A DNA stretch of 64,000 bases from Owenia fusiformis (taxonomy: Eukaryota; Annelida; Polychaeta; Sabellida; Oweniidae): NCBI GenBank assembly GCA_903813345.2, contig CAIIXF020000011.1, positions 23,357,754-23,421,753 on the forward strand. Direction: 5' to 3'. Shown one piece after another: positions 12,539 through 27,100 of the stretch. A program made the position numbers and the translations under genes. Below the pieces are notes generated by a model, which was not told where the DNA came from, made no database searches, and saw only the letters and a program-made list of their open reading frames with translations. The stretch's first letter is position 1. Each line of letters begins with the position of its first letter.

Positions 12539-15114
12539 ATGCCTGATCTCAACATGGTTTTTGTTGTCATGGTGACGATAGTTATCTTCGGAGTCAACTC
12601 TGAAGGTACAAAATGACTTTATAATTTGTCAATGTGTGTGCTTTTATGCAATCGTTGTGACAAATTTTCAAATCCTTGAATGGCTATACAGAAGCATGTT
12701 TTCTTGATGGATGTAACACCAATAATCACATATACAATGAATGAAATGTCATCACTCGGTTTTATTCTCATGTAGGATACAAAAAGGTATGCTATTACAC
12801 AAGTTGGGCACAGTACAGGCAAGGAGCAGCGAGATTTGTACCTGAGAATATTGACCCATCTCTGTGCACGCATATTATCTTTGCATTCGCTTACCTGGAC
12901 AACAGAGCTAATGATGACAGTACGCTGAAGATCTATGAATACAATGATGTTGGTAAGTATAGAAAAACAATGTAATGAATTTAGTAAAATATATATAAAA
13001 TGCGCGATTTGAGTTTTGATGAACCTTTTAAATAAGCCATGAAGAAACTATTTAAAATGGTATCTTGGCAATAATTTTCACAGTGGAATGTGATGAATAA
13101 AGCATTTAAAGCCCAGGACTTAATGAATTGTGGATGATTGTAAAACACGTTTGTCTTGTTTCGAGGCTTTTAATGAAGGCAGTAGACCGAGTTTAAAGTC
13201 TAGGATACAAGACGTGGTTGGAATAAATCATTCAAAATTCATTGACTCATGATGTGCTTAAATTATTTTACCGTTGCAAATGATTCTGTGCAGTATTACG
13301 TAAAAGAATAATTTTTCCATGGTTAAATGGTCAAAAGTAACCATTTTATTCGGGTTTGTTTATCCATCATTTAGCAAGAAGCTTCTGTAGCTTCGTACTG
13401 AGAGCATAAGGCTTTGGATCTGACAGTTTAAGATTCGATTCCCACTCGGGGCGTGGAATGTAGCACATTTTCCTTTTTTGCATTTGATCATACCAGGAAG
13501 CGCCCTTGTATTATTACATCAATATAATCTAACTTGCAATCATTTCCATGGTGTCCTATTTTGACTATGGTCTTGCTTTTTTATTTCGGATCACCTCAGA
13601 AGGAATATTTCTCGAATAGTGAGTTCTACTTATTGACTTGTAGAAATGTATGGAAGGATTAACGCTCTGAAGCAACAAAATCCCTCACTGAAGACACTGT
13701 TAGCAGTTGGAGGTTGGAACCATGGATCTAGACTTTTCTCCGACATGGCTAACAGTGTTACTAAGCGCACCAAGTTTGTGACGAATTCCATTGCGTATTT
13801 GAAACAGTATGGCTTTGATGGCTTAGACTTGGATTGGGAGTACCCAGCACAACGAGATAGTTCTCATTTTGGAACAGATAAAGCTGCTTTTGTTGAACTA
13901 TGCAAGGCAAAAAGAAATTTTTATGTTACATGTTATATATGTTTGTGCAATGTTATAGAATAATGCAATCAGAATCCAATTAACGCATAATGATAATTGC
14001 TGAGAAAGATAGATTATGATTTCTATATGAAACAGCTTTGTAGTGAATTAATCAATGTTATCAAGAAATGAATTAAATGGTTTAAACATACAAACTATAG
14101 ACACTTCTTTTGAAGTAATGTCATCAAATTATATGGATTATATTATTCAATGAGCATCGCTTCTTTGTAATAAATGACAAAATATGTATTAATTGTAATA
14201 ACTACATCATCATTTATGAAATGGTAGAGCCATCGGAACAATAATATTTTTTCAAGTTTAATAGTTTTCTATTTTGTGAGAAACTGAAATATTTATCGTT
14301 ACACCGATTCCTCCCACTATTGCCATTTATCTTTCTTATAGTAGTTAACCTAATGAGTAATTACGTAGACAGCGGAAAAAATACTTGTTATTCAGATTTA
14401 TGGAAATATTTCAGACATTTGGGTAAATCAAAAGAAAGTGTCAGAATCAAAGCTAAGCTAATATGTTTGGACCTTCTCTGCTGACTTGCCATAGAGAATC
14501 GAAAATGTGGGTAAACTATTTCCTCATGCGTGCGGGTTAAGGTCAACCAAATCCAAAGTTATTCTTAATTATAGTTCAAAATAGAATTAGTTCTTACAAA
14601 TTGAGAGCAATATTTTACAGGATTTGAGGGCGGGTTTCGAGCAAGAGGCGGCATCATCTGGTCAACCTCGCTTATTGTTGACTGCTGCGGTTGGATGTGG
14701 GCCTCGAAACATAGATGTATCATACGACGTATTCGGAATGTCTATGTATGTAAATTAGTCGTATCTAGTATATTGAGTCGAGATTGAATGATAAATTTCA
14801 TTCTCTGAAAATAATGCATCCATACATACTAAAGTTGAATAGTTGATGCTTTTGATAGATCAGTGTCCCCTTAAGTACAGACGATCTTGTAGTGAAGTTA
14901 CATCTCTTAATTTAGCGATAACTAGCTTTCTTACCAAAACAGTGCTTTCTAATCGCTGTGATCCACCTACATCGATTGATGCAGTATTACATGTTGTAGG
15001 TATCTTGATTTCATTAACTTGATGACGTATGACTTAGCTGGCCAATGGGATGGCAAAACGGGAATCCATGGAGCTCTCCATGGTGGACCTGGTGATACAA
15101 CTGGGCTGAATCAG
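12539..15114 (+). CDS. Chitinase gene 1: signal peptide and N-terminal half of GH18 (5 exons)
   Basis: Exon 12539-12605 opens with ATG and encodes a short hydrophobic leader (MVFVVMVTIVIFGVNS), a likely signal peptide. Exon 12776-12952 gives the first barrel strand (KVCYYTSWAQYR and CTHIIFAFAYL). Exon 13644-13906 carries LLAVGGWNHGSRLFS and the catalytic [10 protein letters not shown], whose final Glu is the proton donor. Exon 14621-14745 gives [10 protein letters not shown]; exon 15000-15114 gives [18 protein letters not shown]. Exon 13644-13906 appears to end at a GC donor (GCAAAA at 13907): the phase fits, and the paralogous exon ends at the same codon with GT. Confidence 0.9.
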
Positions 15115-18100
15115 GTATTTCCGATGAGTAGTAAGCACAAATATAAATTCGCTAATATCAGAAATGAATAACCATGCATAAAATTGACCTGAATCTCATG
15201 CCATACCATTAACTTTGTAGTTACAACTGTACATTCTGCTACAGAGCTCTCGTAAAACTTGGTTTAAAAAATCGAAATATGATTTATAGGGTTTGGAACT
15301 GTTTAATTCTCGAAATCGTTGTTCCCTCTTCAAAAGAGGAGACGCGAAAATCTTTCCTTATAAGGTCAAAATTATTTCCCATGATGCAGTTCGCGGAGGA
15401 ACAAATTTATACTTCCTTGTTTTCCCTCATAGGTTTAACATGGGGATTTTCACACCTATTTTTTAAACGATATATTCGTTCATATTCCCGTACGAGAGTA
15501 CAGAAAAAATTATTAGAAACGATTGATCTCTTATTAATCTTAATATAACAGCTATTTTTTTATTGTATTGATTCATAGCGTGGTATAAAACGACGATTGA
15601 AAAGTGAGAAAATATTCCGGAAGAGAAGGTCACGTGATCAGTTGACAAGTCGCCATATTGGAAAAAACAATTCCATTCGACTTTCAATACTTTCATGCCA
15701 ATCTTACCGCATTTACAAACTGCAACATCGACGCAACAACTGAATAAAAGTATTCATCTTCAAATCATATTATAGAGTTACGTTAAAAACCCACAGACAA
15801 CTGAGCAGTTGACCAAAGAAGACGCGTCGCTATTATCTAGGTCAATCTGTTCTGTGGTCCGAAAGCAAATCTATAGTACTCGTTTCCGAATTTTGTTGTT
15901 AATTGTACAATCTTTTATTGATTAAACTCGGTATACTGACTATTAAAGCAATGACAAAGAAGAATACTTCCGATGGTGTCATTGTTTTATTTAGCGTGCG
16001 GGTGTAAAAACAAAATTGCGTAATTAGTTTAATTTAGAACTTTCGGGTCACGCAAATAGCTACGCGAAATGCATAGTGGGAAAATATTGACCAATCAAAT
16101 TTTGTCCTTTTTGAGTGCTTTTTTAGAACATAATTGCGAACGTTCTGATTCAAAGAGCGAACCGCGAAAGGGAGAATTGGAATGTTTCTATTGTTTACTC
16201 ACTTCGAGAGCCATGTTAGATTTTGAAACTTATGGCTTTCGAATGTGTAAATGGACAGCTGAATAATAGTGACCTTTGGAACACGAATTAAGTCGATCAG
16301 CGGCTTACTTTTGTTCTCTAACTATGTCATACATCATTATCATCCTTCCGTGCAAGTATTGGAGCGCTGAAGAACTTCCTTTTCGATCAAGACTTGTAAT
16401 TGTTTGTCGAGTGAATGTTTTTTCTGCCAAATTCCAATATGGCGTTTTCTGATCGGACATTTTCGTAAATCTCCGGAGGTTGTCCGAACCTAACTCATTC
16501 TCAAAATTCATTTCGTTCGTTGCGTATCTCGCTCCTAGCAAACCGCCATATTGGAAATGAGTCGAAAAAAACATTCACTCGATGAACAATTTACAAGTCT
16601 TGATCAAAAAAGAAGTATTTCAGCGCTCCAATACTTGCACGGATTGATGATACTGATGGAAGACACAGTTAGAGACCAAAAGTAAGCCGCTGATCGACTT
16701 AATTCGTGTTTCAAGGGTCACTATTATTCAGCCGCCTACGGTGCGCCGTGGGAAAGCTATTATAGTCCATGGTATGACTTCCGAATATGAAGGATCCGTA
16801 GCACACTATAGCGCAGCAATATTTATGAAGGTGTACATGTCTCGATTCTTTTAAAATACCATTTGCTGAAAAAACTTCCGGCTTTCGGGTCGAAAAACGT
16901 CTTTCATCACAAGGGCTCAAAAAACGTAAATATTTTGATTCGAACTTTTATACATTTTATAAGACACAGACCGTTATTCTAAGCATACGAACAAAAATAA
17001 ATTATCATAATTTAAAAATATACTATTTAATTTTATCGTAGATGTCGGTGTTTAGTTAGTGTAATTATGCAAAAGTGTTTTTCAGATTTTGTTTGATTTT
17101 TCAAATATGAGCCAAGCCGATTCAACAAAATTATGTGGAATATTTAGGTAATTTATGATTGGGAAGATATTAGTTTTCTTACCATTTAAAACATTTTATT
17201 TCGAGAATTTTTCTATATAATCGCAAGGAGTCTAATATCAAATTATTGTTCATGTTTTACAAAACATAATACAATAACAAATAGGTAAGATTTATATCTA
17301 ATTAAATGTTACAGAGGTATTGGAATGTTCATATACTCCAAGGGCATGTCTAATAATCGATTAGAGTCATATGCAATCGAACGCCTTGAAATTCTTCCTC
17401 GACGTTACTTGTGGCTATCATCAAGTTTTCTGATGGCTGTTTGTTCTTTGACCTTACCGCTGGATACAATCAAATTTTAGGAAGATAATGATAACGATTT
17501 TTCTCAATTATTCATTTATTCGATCAAGACTTGATGGTTGTTTTATAAGCAACCGGGCTATATCTGTTGTATGGGGTTTTCTTCTTAGATTCAGCCCCAC
17601 CCTGAATGAAATTATATTTGCCCCGGGGATCGTGGTGCAATCGGTTACTCACAACAGACCATTATGTTCCCCAATATTCTAACTTGTATTCCATGATTCC
17701 CAAATAATTGTAACGGACTTGTTAATTATAATTAAAACAAATATTTTTATTCCAAGCTTTACAGTTCTCTAATTAATGCAATAAGTACATTTATCTCAAC
17801 TGATCAAATGCTTTACCAGTTGTATGTCTCTTCATAAATATTTCCTAATATTGAACATCAATCATATCAAATCTTAAATTCTTAACTTTCAATTCTAGAT
17901 TCTCGACTTCTTAAACTTCTCAAACTTCTCAAACTCCTCAAACTCGCTTGGCCTGTGATAATTATATAAAATGATATCGATGTGAGGTTGGTAAAGTATA
18001 TTTTAAATTTTACAAACATATATGTTTCATGTAAAATGCAGATCCTTGTTGAATGATTTAATTCCTATAATATATCCGCGCTTGTTAAATAAAAGATTTT

Positions 18101-21100
18101 CTCATACAAATAATGAATAATAAATATGAATTGAAAATGCTTCGTTAATCGTTCTATCTCTCTCAAATTGCCTTATTCCGAGAGCCGCAAAAATTACCCG
18201 TATCAAATTTGTTTCCCCTTTCTCCCTCTTTCCATGTTTCCAATCCATTCACAGATCCCCTCAAGATTCCCCATTTCAAGTCCGTTCCCAGTTCCGAGTT
18301 TGTTTCGAGTTCCCCGTTGGTTCCGCGCTTTCGATCCGTTCCCAGTTCTCCCTGAATCAAGTCTAAACTGCCATTTATATACCCGTAAGAGATGCTATTC
18401 TTAGCTACGGGCCGCGTGACGTAATTTACGTATGAAAGTAGAATTGATACAAGAATGAATCATAATCGGAAATGATTCCATTTATGGTATTGACCGGAAA
18501 TTATGCCTAATAAGGAAGATGAGTAATAGTTCTTCTATATGTGAGATCGGCGGTAATTTTTGAATCAAAGAAAGTGTACACTGTTTGAATTTTGAGTTAC
18601 AACATAACTTCCCGTCCCATTTATTTTTGCCCTCAAAAATTGTGTACTGTCTTGTAATAATGCGTGTAAATAAATCTGTAAGTTGGAGAGATCCCTGACA
18701 AGTAATACATCTGCTGATATCTGTAATATCAGTTGATTATAACAGTGTACTTGCCTGCCAAGGTCATTTACAAAATTTGGTTACTAATTAAACGAATTAA
18801 ATAATAAAAAATCATCTCTTAAAAAGTATCACTTTTCTCCAATTCAAAAACAAAGATGTGCTATGTTTGGGGATTCTGTATGTCTAAAAAATGTGTTCCA
18901 TACTAGGGTAACTTAAATGAAACTCACTATCCAATTATCTCTAAGATTTGCCTGATGACACATAAAGTATCATTTGATTATAGCGGCAAACTCCGAGAGA
19001 ACACTGGAAAATAGTGTATGACAAGTCTGCTGCCACCTATAGTGCCAGTTGAATATAGCGACGAGCCCATACACTAAGTATGAGAAAAATATAAAATAGT
19101 GAATAATACATCTGCTGATCTATATATACACTGATATACAAGATCAGTTGATTATGACGATGTAAAAGTCACCTGACTGTTGAAAAAATAAATCATTTCT
19201 TGGAGGGATTGGAGAATGGACAGTGATGAAACTATATGTACGTATGTACATAAAAAATGAACTTTTAAAATATACGAAAAAATAGTTATGTTGTTTTCTC
19301 AAACTTTACGATTTTATATATATGGCATCAATAACATTGAAATGAAGTGAATTCTGAACGCGAGAATAATTCGGAAAAATAAAACATTTCGATTAAAAAG
19401 AAAATACGTGTTAACCTTCAATCAGGATCTGCATTTGTGTTTGCACCAATTACGTGAAATATATTTATCATATTATTTATTCTATGTCCATCATTAGCTA
19501 TACAGCAGGAGATCCAAGACGTCATTTCCATTGTTCTCTGCATATTTCGCGTAGTAATCTACGGTGATTAGCCCGCGCGATTTTCGCATGAATGAACGTC
19601 ATGGTTGATGCACCCATTTTTACACGACGGTATCTCCCTCGTCTTTTATCGGTTTCCCACAAAATAAACGGTTTTGAAAAGCTTATATCAAGTAGTTTCA
19701 GACGGTCTTTCTCATTTTTTAATTTCATTCAAGGTCTGGTCTCAATAATCAAAATCGCAATTGTGATATTTTTATAGAAAACGCAAAAATGTGTACTGTT
19801 TTCAAGCCTTACGGATAAATCGTTAACGGCGGCCTTCACAAACAATTAGTTCAGCACTATTAAGCTCAAATCTAGACGATTTCAATGGTGTTATTCTTTT
19901 TTACCAACCCTGGGGGAGATAGGTTTCTGCCAATTTTTAGTGCGACCAAGTGTTTTTTAGAGCCATTTATTTCATCATTTAACGTCACATATTCCGGATT
20001 GTCGCGTGACTGAACTTTATTGGACGGATGTACCCATCTTTACACGATGATATCGCGCTCGTCTTTTATCGGTTTCCCACAAGGTAAACAGTTTTGAAAA
20101 ACGTATATCAAGTAGTTTCAGACAGTCTTTCTCATTTTTTAATTATATTCAAGGTCTGGTCCCAATAATCAAAATCGCAATTGTGATATTTTTATAGAAA
20201 ACGCAAAAATGTGTACTGTTTTCAAGCCTTACGGATAAATCGTTAACGGCGGCCTTCACAAATAATTAATTCATCACTATTTAGCTCAAATCTAGACGAT
20301 TTCAATGGTGTTATTCTTTTTTACCAACCCTGGGGGAGATGGGTTTCTGCCAATTTTTAGTGCAAGTGTCTTTTAGCCATTTATTTCATCATTTAACGTC
20401 ACATAATACCAGATTGTCGCGTGACTGAACTTCCTGGGAGATGCACCCATTTTTACATGATATTAGAGCACTCGTCTTTTATCGGTTTCCCACAAAGTAA
20501 ACTGATTTGCAAAGCTTATATTCAGAAATTTCAGAAGGTTATTCTCATTATCTTATCTAATATATACATTATACATGTTATATTGAAGGTAGAGTCTCCG
20601 CCATAATTAAAATCGCATCCGGATATTTAAAAAAATCCAACAACGATATTGTTTTCAAGCCTAACGGACACATCGCTAACAACCGGTTTTATCTAAAATT
20701 ATTTCACCACTTGTTGTAGATCAAAATAAGAGGATTTCAATGATCGTTATTCTTTTTTACCTATCATGGGGAAAACGAGATTCTGCCATTTTAGTGCGAC
20801 CAATTCTAATTTAAGTTCACTTCCATTTCTTTCATTTTACGTTGTCGCCGGCAACTTTCATAAAGAAATATGAATGGATATGCAGCCGTTTTACACGATG
20901 TATGTTATCTTGCTAACCTTTCAAGCCTTGCGGACACATCGTTGACGGTCGGATTTAAAAAATGATTGTATATTATTATTGTGTTTACATGCCCCTGTTT
21001 TATATCCGGATTGTATTTCATGAAATAAGTAGTTTAAGTATATTGTTCATTAAATGTCGCGTGAATAAGAAAAAACGACAGAAACAAAAAGAACACGCAA

Positions 21101-24100
21101 AAATGTGATTTAAATGATGATCAACTTTTTTAGCGTGTAATGTCCAAATTTTCTTGTTTATTTTCGCCAACTATTGAATGTGCGATAAAAGTCATAGAGA
21201 TGTTCACGGCTTTCGTCAATTAGCTTCAGCGATAATTGTTTTAAGATCAAGAACTCGGATCCCCACTAGATTGGACTGTATTTTTCACATTAGCCCTTTG
21301 TGCAGAATTTCATTCCCTGTTTTCATTAATTAAATGGATAAATCAATGATTCCTGTCTTTCAAAACCGATTGGATAAATTGGTAAATAATACACATACTT
21401 TGCATATCCATCCATTTGCCAGTACTATTCTAATAATGTGACAGTTAAATGAAATAAAAAAGATTCTGAAATTATTATGGATCCCTGGGTATAGATCATG
21501 TGAATTGACAAATAAAAATCTGTGTAGAGCGAAAGTAAAAATATTTATTTATCCAATTCAAATATGGCAGCACTGGACATATCTTATTCAATACATATAG
21601 GCCTTAAATTGATAAGGATAGATATAAAATTGAAACATCATACTGTGACTGTGCACACTTGCCAAGAACTAAAAATATGATTGGAACTTCTTTAAAAAAT
21701 GTAAACTAGTTATACAAACTTCGATGGCAGATGTGTTCTCAGAATATACAGTAAAATATATTTTAACCCAAAGCATAATTAAATGTACTATCATATACAG
21801 GTAGAGTTCAACATAAAAAATATATAAATGTTGAGTTTTTTCACATTGATCAACATTTACTTCAAGGTTTATAATAACAGTTTTATTTTGACCATTATGC
21901 CTACATTTAATATTTTTCAAATACAGTAGAACCTGTATATCTGAACACTTGGCTAATCCGAACACCTTCCAATTTGAACACTTTTTTCGGTCCCATTTTT
22001 CCTCCCATTGACTCCCATGTTAAAAAAACCTTGAAATCTGAACACCTCCTAATCTGAACAATGAACAACCAGATTTGAAAAACTGACCTGTCTAATCTGA
22101 ACATTTTATCAGGAATTAAATGTCTGGACATTTCAATAATAACCACATATTGAGTCAATGTTATAGTTCTTATTATCTTTACATATGCAATGTAATCAAA
22201 GAACCAATATTGTCCTAATTAACTTATTGAAATCTTAATGACATCCCTAATTGTGGAAAACAACAGGAAAGGTGTGAATACGGGAGTTAATTGGTTTATC
22301 CTATTAGAAAAGAACTGAATGTTTTATGTTTGGATTAAGAGAAAGGTGTGAATCAAGAAGATAATTGCTTTATCCTTATTTTAAATTAACTGGATGTTTT
22401 TGATTTGGATTATGAATAACAAGTCTTAACTGTTTTATATCCCATGTGTCTGTTATGATAGCTAGGATTCAATCAGTAAATGTTTTATAATCACAGAGAC
22501 AACACAGACACATCTGCAGACAAGATTATAATTTTTTTTATCATTATTAGAAATTACCTGGATGTTTTTGATTTGAACTAAGAGAAAGGTGAGAATCTGG
22601 GAGATAATTGGTTTTTCCTTATTTTAAATTAACTGGATGTTTTTGATTTGGATTATGAACAAGTCTTAACTGTTTTATATCCCATGGGTCTGTTATGACA
22701 GCTAGGATTCAATCAGTAAATGTTTTATAATCACAAAAACAACACAGACACATTTGCAGACAAGATTATATCATGAGAAAGAGAAAAAATTCAACTTCGT
22801 AATATCCTATCACTAAAATGCCTCCTAAAAAGGCACATCTGACATACTGAATGCCCTTGATATTTTGAAAGATTATGCATCATCTCGAATGAGCACTCAT
22901 GAAAAATTCTTTTTAATTAAAGAGGGTATCTACTCAAATATTGCTAATGCTAAAAGTGCCAAGAAACAAACAACAATGAACGACTTTTTCAAGCTAAAGT
23001 AAAGCAGTGCTATGTAACCATAATATGAGATAAGTCATTTAATAAGCATAAGATTTTGTACAAGACTATCATATACTTATTCAGTGTATTACAAAGTTTT
23101 TGCCAAAATTAAAGAGTTATTTTTCCCAAAATAATGAAATTGATCAATATGTAAATAAAACATAGCATATACATGTAGGCTATAGGCTTATTGTAGAATA
23201 AACTCAGCAACAAAATGTATTGTTTTCTGACTAAGTATTGTGTTCAATATAGTGGACTGAACAATGATAATCCACCCCCCCCGACCAACAATAGTCCCAT
23301 GGGTGTCCCATGGGTGTTCGGATTAGACAGGTTTTACTGTAGTCACATATGCTTGGATATTCCATGTGGGATAACATGAACATTCAATATATCTGATGTA
23401 TATGGAAATTGTATTTGGTAACTGGATTTATTTGAATGTTATTGGAATAAGCCCAGATGATCTTGGGAAAGCTATCCTCCTGTATTCCCATTGTTCAATG
23501 TTTGGAAGATGACCTCCTGACAGCCAAAGTGTTAAGATTCGAGTATTTGGAATCTCTCCTGCTTTATAATCCTGCAAATATACATGTATACATTTGATGT
23601 AAAATAAAGCTCAATTCTTTGCATGAGAGTGGTTTCCCTGTTCAAAAAGATTCAATCTTTTAACATTTTGACCAGCATAAGTACCTACCTTGTTATTGAT
23701 TAATACTTATTCAAATTGGTACTATTCACTCAACTGCTTACAAAATTAAGGTAATTAAGTAAATTGTTAATATTTAATCAGTTGTAAAATGTAAAATGCA
23801 TATAAGTTTGAATGGTGTGTTCTGATTGACTGGATTTTTGGATGTCATGCCCAGGCCCGTCAGATGGGGGAGGGGGTGGTGCGATGGGTGCGACCGCACC
23901 CCCCCCCTTTGACACCCCCCAAAAAAAAAATTAGAATTTTTTTTTTGTTATTCTTTTCATCATCTCATACACTTTTAAAGTGCCCAGAAAGCATCAAATA
24001 ACATCTTAAAATTGTAAAATTTTCTAGATGGAATGGGCCACCCCTCACCCCCCCACCTCAATACAATGGAAAAGCTCTGAATTTATTTTATGTATTGTCT

Positions 24101-27100
24101 CAGACACTTTTAAAATGCCCAAGTGCCCACACATCATCACATAGCTCCTTGATATAGTCAATGTTTCTGGGGGACTAACACTTGCTCCCCTTCGGGATCC
24201 CCATCCCATCTTCCCCTCTGGCACCCTCGCCCCCATTGACACCCCTCCAAAAATTTGAAAAAATTGTGATTTTCTCAATTTTTTAATTAACTCATACACT
24301 TTGAAAGTGCCCAGAGAGCACTAAATAGCGTTTTAAAATTGTAAAATTTTCTAGGGGGACCACCCCTCACACCCCAAAAAACAATTGAAAAGTTCTGAAT
24401 TTATTTTATGTTTCATCTCAGACACATGTAAAGTGCCCAGACATCATCAAATAGCTCCTTGATATAGTCAATGATTCTGGGAGACTAACACTTACTCGCC
24501 CTCTTGCATCCCCACCCCACCTCCCCCTCTGGCACCCCATCCCCCTTTGACATCTCCCAAAATATTGTGATTTTTTTCAAAAAAATTTATCGTGTCATAC
24601 TCTTCGAAAGTGCCCAGGAAGCACCAAAAATAGCATCTCAAAATTTTCCAGGGAAGTAGGCCACCCCTCACACCCCCCACAAAACAATTGACAAAAATTC
24701 TGAATTTATTTCATGCATTGTCTCAGACACTTTTAAAGTGCCAAGACTTCATCAAATAGCACCTTGATATGGTCAATGTTTCTGGGGGCAGATATGGGGG
24801 ACAAACACTTGCTCCCCCTCTGGCACCCTAATCCCACCTCCCCCTCTGGCATCCCCTTTGACACCCCCAAAAATTGAAAAAAATGTAATTTTTTTTCGAT
24901 TGACTCATACACTTTAAAAGTGCCCAGAAGCACACAAAATCATCTTAAAATTGTAAAATTTTCTGGAAGAGTTGGCCACCCCTCACACCCCCACAAAACA
25001 ATTGAGAAAAATTCTGAATTTCATGTATTGTCTCAGACATTTTTAAAGTGCCCAGACATCATCAAATGGAACCTTGATATGGTCATTGTTTCTTGGGGCA
25101 ACCCCTCGCTCCCCCTCTGGCACTCCACCCCACTTCACCCTCTCATTCTCTTTGACATCCCCAAAAAGAATTTGAAAAAATTCACTTTTTATTGACTCAT
25201 TCACTTTAAAAGTGCCCAGAAAGCACCAAATGGCATCTCAAAAGTGTAAAATTTTCTAAGGGGAGTGGGTCACTCTCACAAGTTTGGAAGTTGCATTTGT
25301 TATTTTAAAAGTGCCTAGAAGTCACCAAGTGACATAATGAAATCATAAAAACATAAAATTTCTGGCAGCCAACTCCAAAAACTAAAGCATTCATTTACTC
25401 AAACACATTAAAAGTGCTCAGAATTAACCAGACAGCAACTTGAAATTTTTCCTTGCTGCCCCGCTAAGAAGAAAATGATTGAAAAAAATCTGAATTTCTT
25501 AGCAATAGATTCTATTTCAATTAAAACACCTTGAAAGGGTCCAGAAATCACTAAATGTGATCTTGAACTGGTAAAAGTTCTCGGGCATTTATGCCCTTCT
25601 AGTAAGCTTACACCCTCCCCCTAGTCCAGTGTTTCTGCAAATTTCACATACAATATTTAGTCTAAAAACAATACGAAAACAATAAAATACTACAAAATAT
25701 AGGGAGTAACCTACCCCCCCACCCCTTTGACTTACACAATTTGATTTACGCGGCAAAAAATTGACAATTTTATTTTCTCTTTAGTTAAAACCGCACCCCC
25801 TTGGAGAAAAGTGTCTTACGGGCCTGATGCCTGCCTACATGTGAATAAATAATGAGACATACAGGTATCAGCTTACTTTTATCATTTTTATCATAGGATC
25901 TGCATACCCTCCAGTCAAGTTTGTCTAACATATAGGACCAATCAGATGTGCTGCATGAAGCAACATACAATCCATGATAGATTCTTTCCCATTGGTTTGT
26001 TCTATCTTAACTTTGCTGCAATAAATGATAATAAAAACAAATACAATATTTGATCAATGTCAATCATAAATTACACAAGTTTCACACTTAATCCAACAAA
26101 AGGAAATCTACAATTTCTTTGACATTGAAAACATTGTTTCCAATCCATTTTTAATTATTAACCATAGGTCACATCTACAGAAATATTACTTCATTATAAA
26201 AATATATTGCATATCAAATCATTGGCAAAGTACATCTATATTAACCCTTGAAGCCTTAGGTATGAATTTCACACAAAAGTCCCAAGAGGGGGAGGGGGTA
26301 CAAAGGACATAAGCATATTAAATTAATTACCCTATGTACAATTCCACTGATTTTTTAAGAATACATTTGATGTACCTGTAGCCCCCGCTATTTGAAGACA
26401 CTACCCAAAACCGACAAAATGTTTCGAAGAAAAAACGAAACTCCAGGAGCTTTTTGTACATGTACCTCCCTTAGGCCTTCCAGGGTTAAATCTCCAAAAT
26501 GACAATTCCAACCTTGACAGCAGGTAGAACATATTATGAACCATATGAGAAGCTGACTTACACTGATAAGAACTTCCTGTCGTGTGGTTTTGTAAACATT
26601 TCAGAGAGATGTCTGTAAGAGCCAGTTGCATAAGAGTTCAAAGCCAGCTGCTCATATTTGAGGCATCCTCACTCCACATTAGAAGCACATGATCCTACAA
26701 AAATGAAACAACTATAATACATTTAGAAAATGAACACATAGGAATATTGATGGCTTATTCAAAATGGAAGTCAAAGCTGAAGATATTTTCATTTTACTAC
26801 ATACAGTACATGTATCCAAAAGTGATGGAATTAATTTGATCATAATTTGAGTCATATTAAATATCCTAGATGCGAGTAGAAATAATCTTGATTTACATCA
26901 TTAGAAATTCACAATTCACAATTCATTCAAACTGATGTCATATTTGGAATCTACATGTAAAATTATATCTAGAAATGTGGTTTTGAAAAGAGTTTATCAA
27001 CTTTGAAAATTTAATTTTCTTTGAAAATGTGACTTCTAGGTCGGGAGATCCATGTTGTAAAACCACAAAAAATGAAATATATTTTCTTGTGTTGGGCAGA

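Noticed and set aside
13907-13963. Chitinase exon 3 reading on to the stop after 13906
   Set aside because: The read-through would truncate the GH18 barrel; a GC donor at 13907 keeps phase and matches the paralogue.
18163-18404. Small ORFs in the LTR (repeated at 33783-34024)
   Set aside because: Present identically in both LTRs on both strands, with low-complexity composition and no family similarity.
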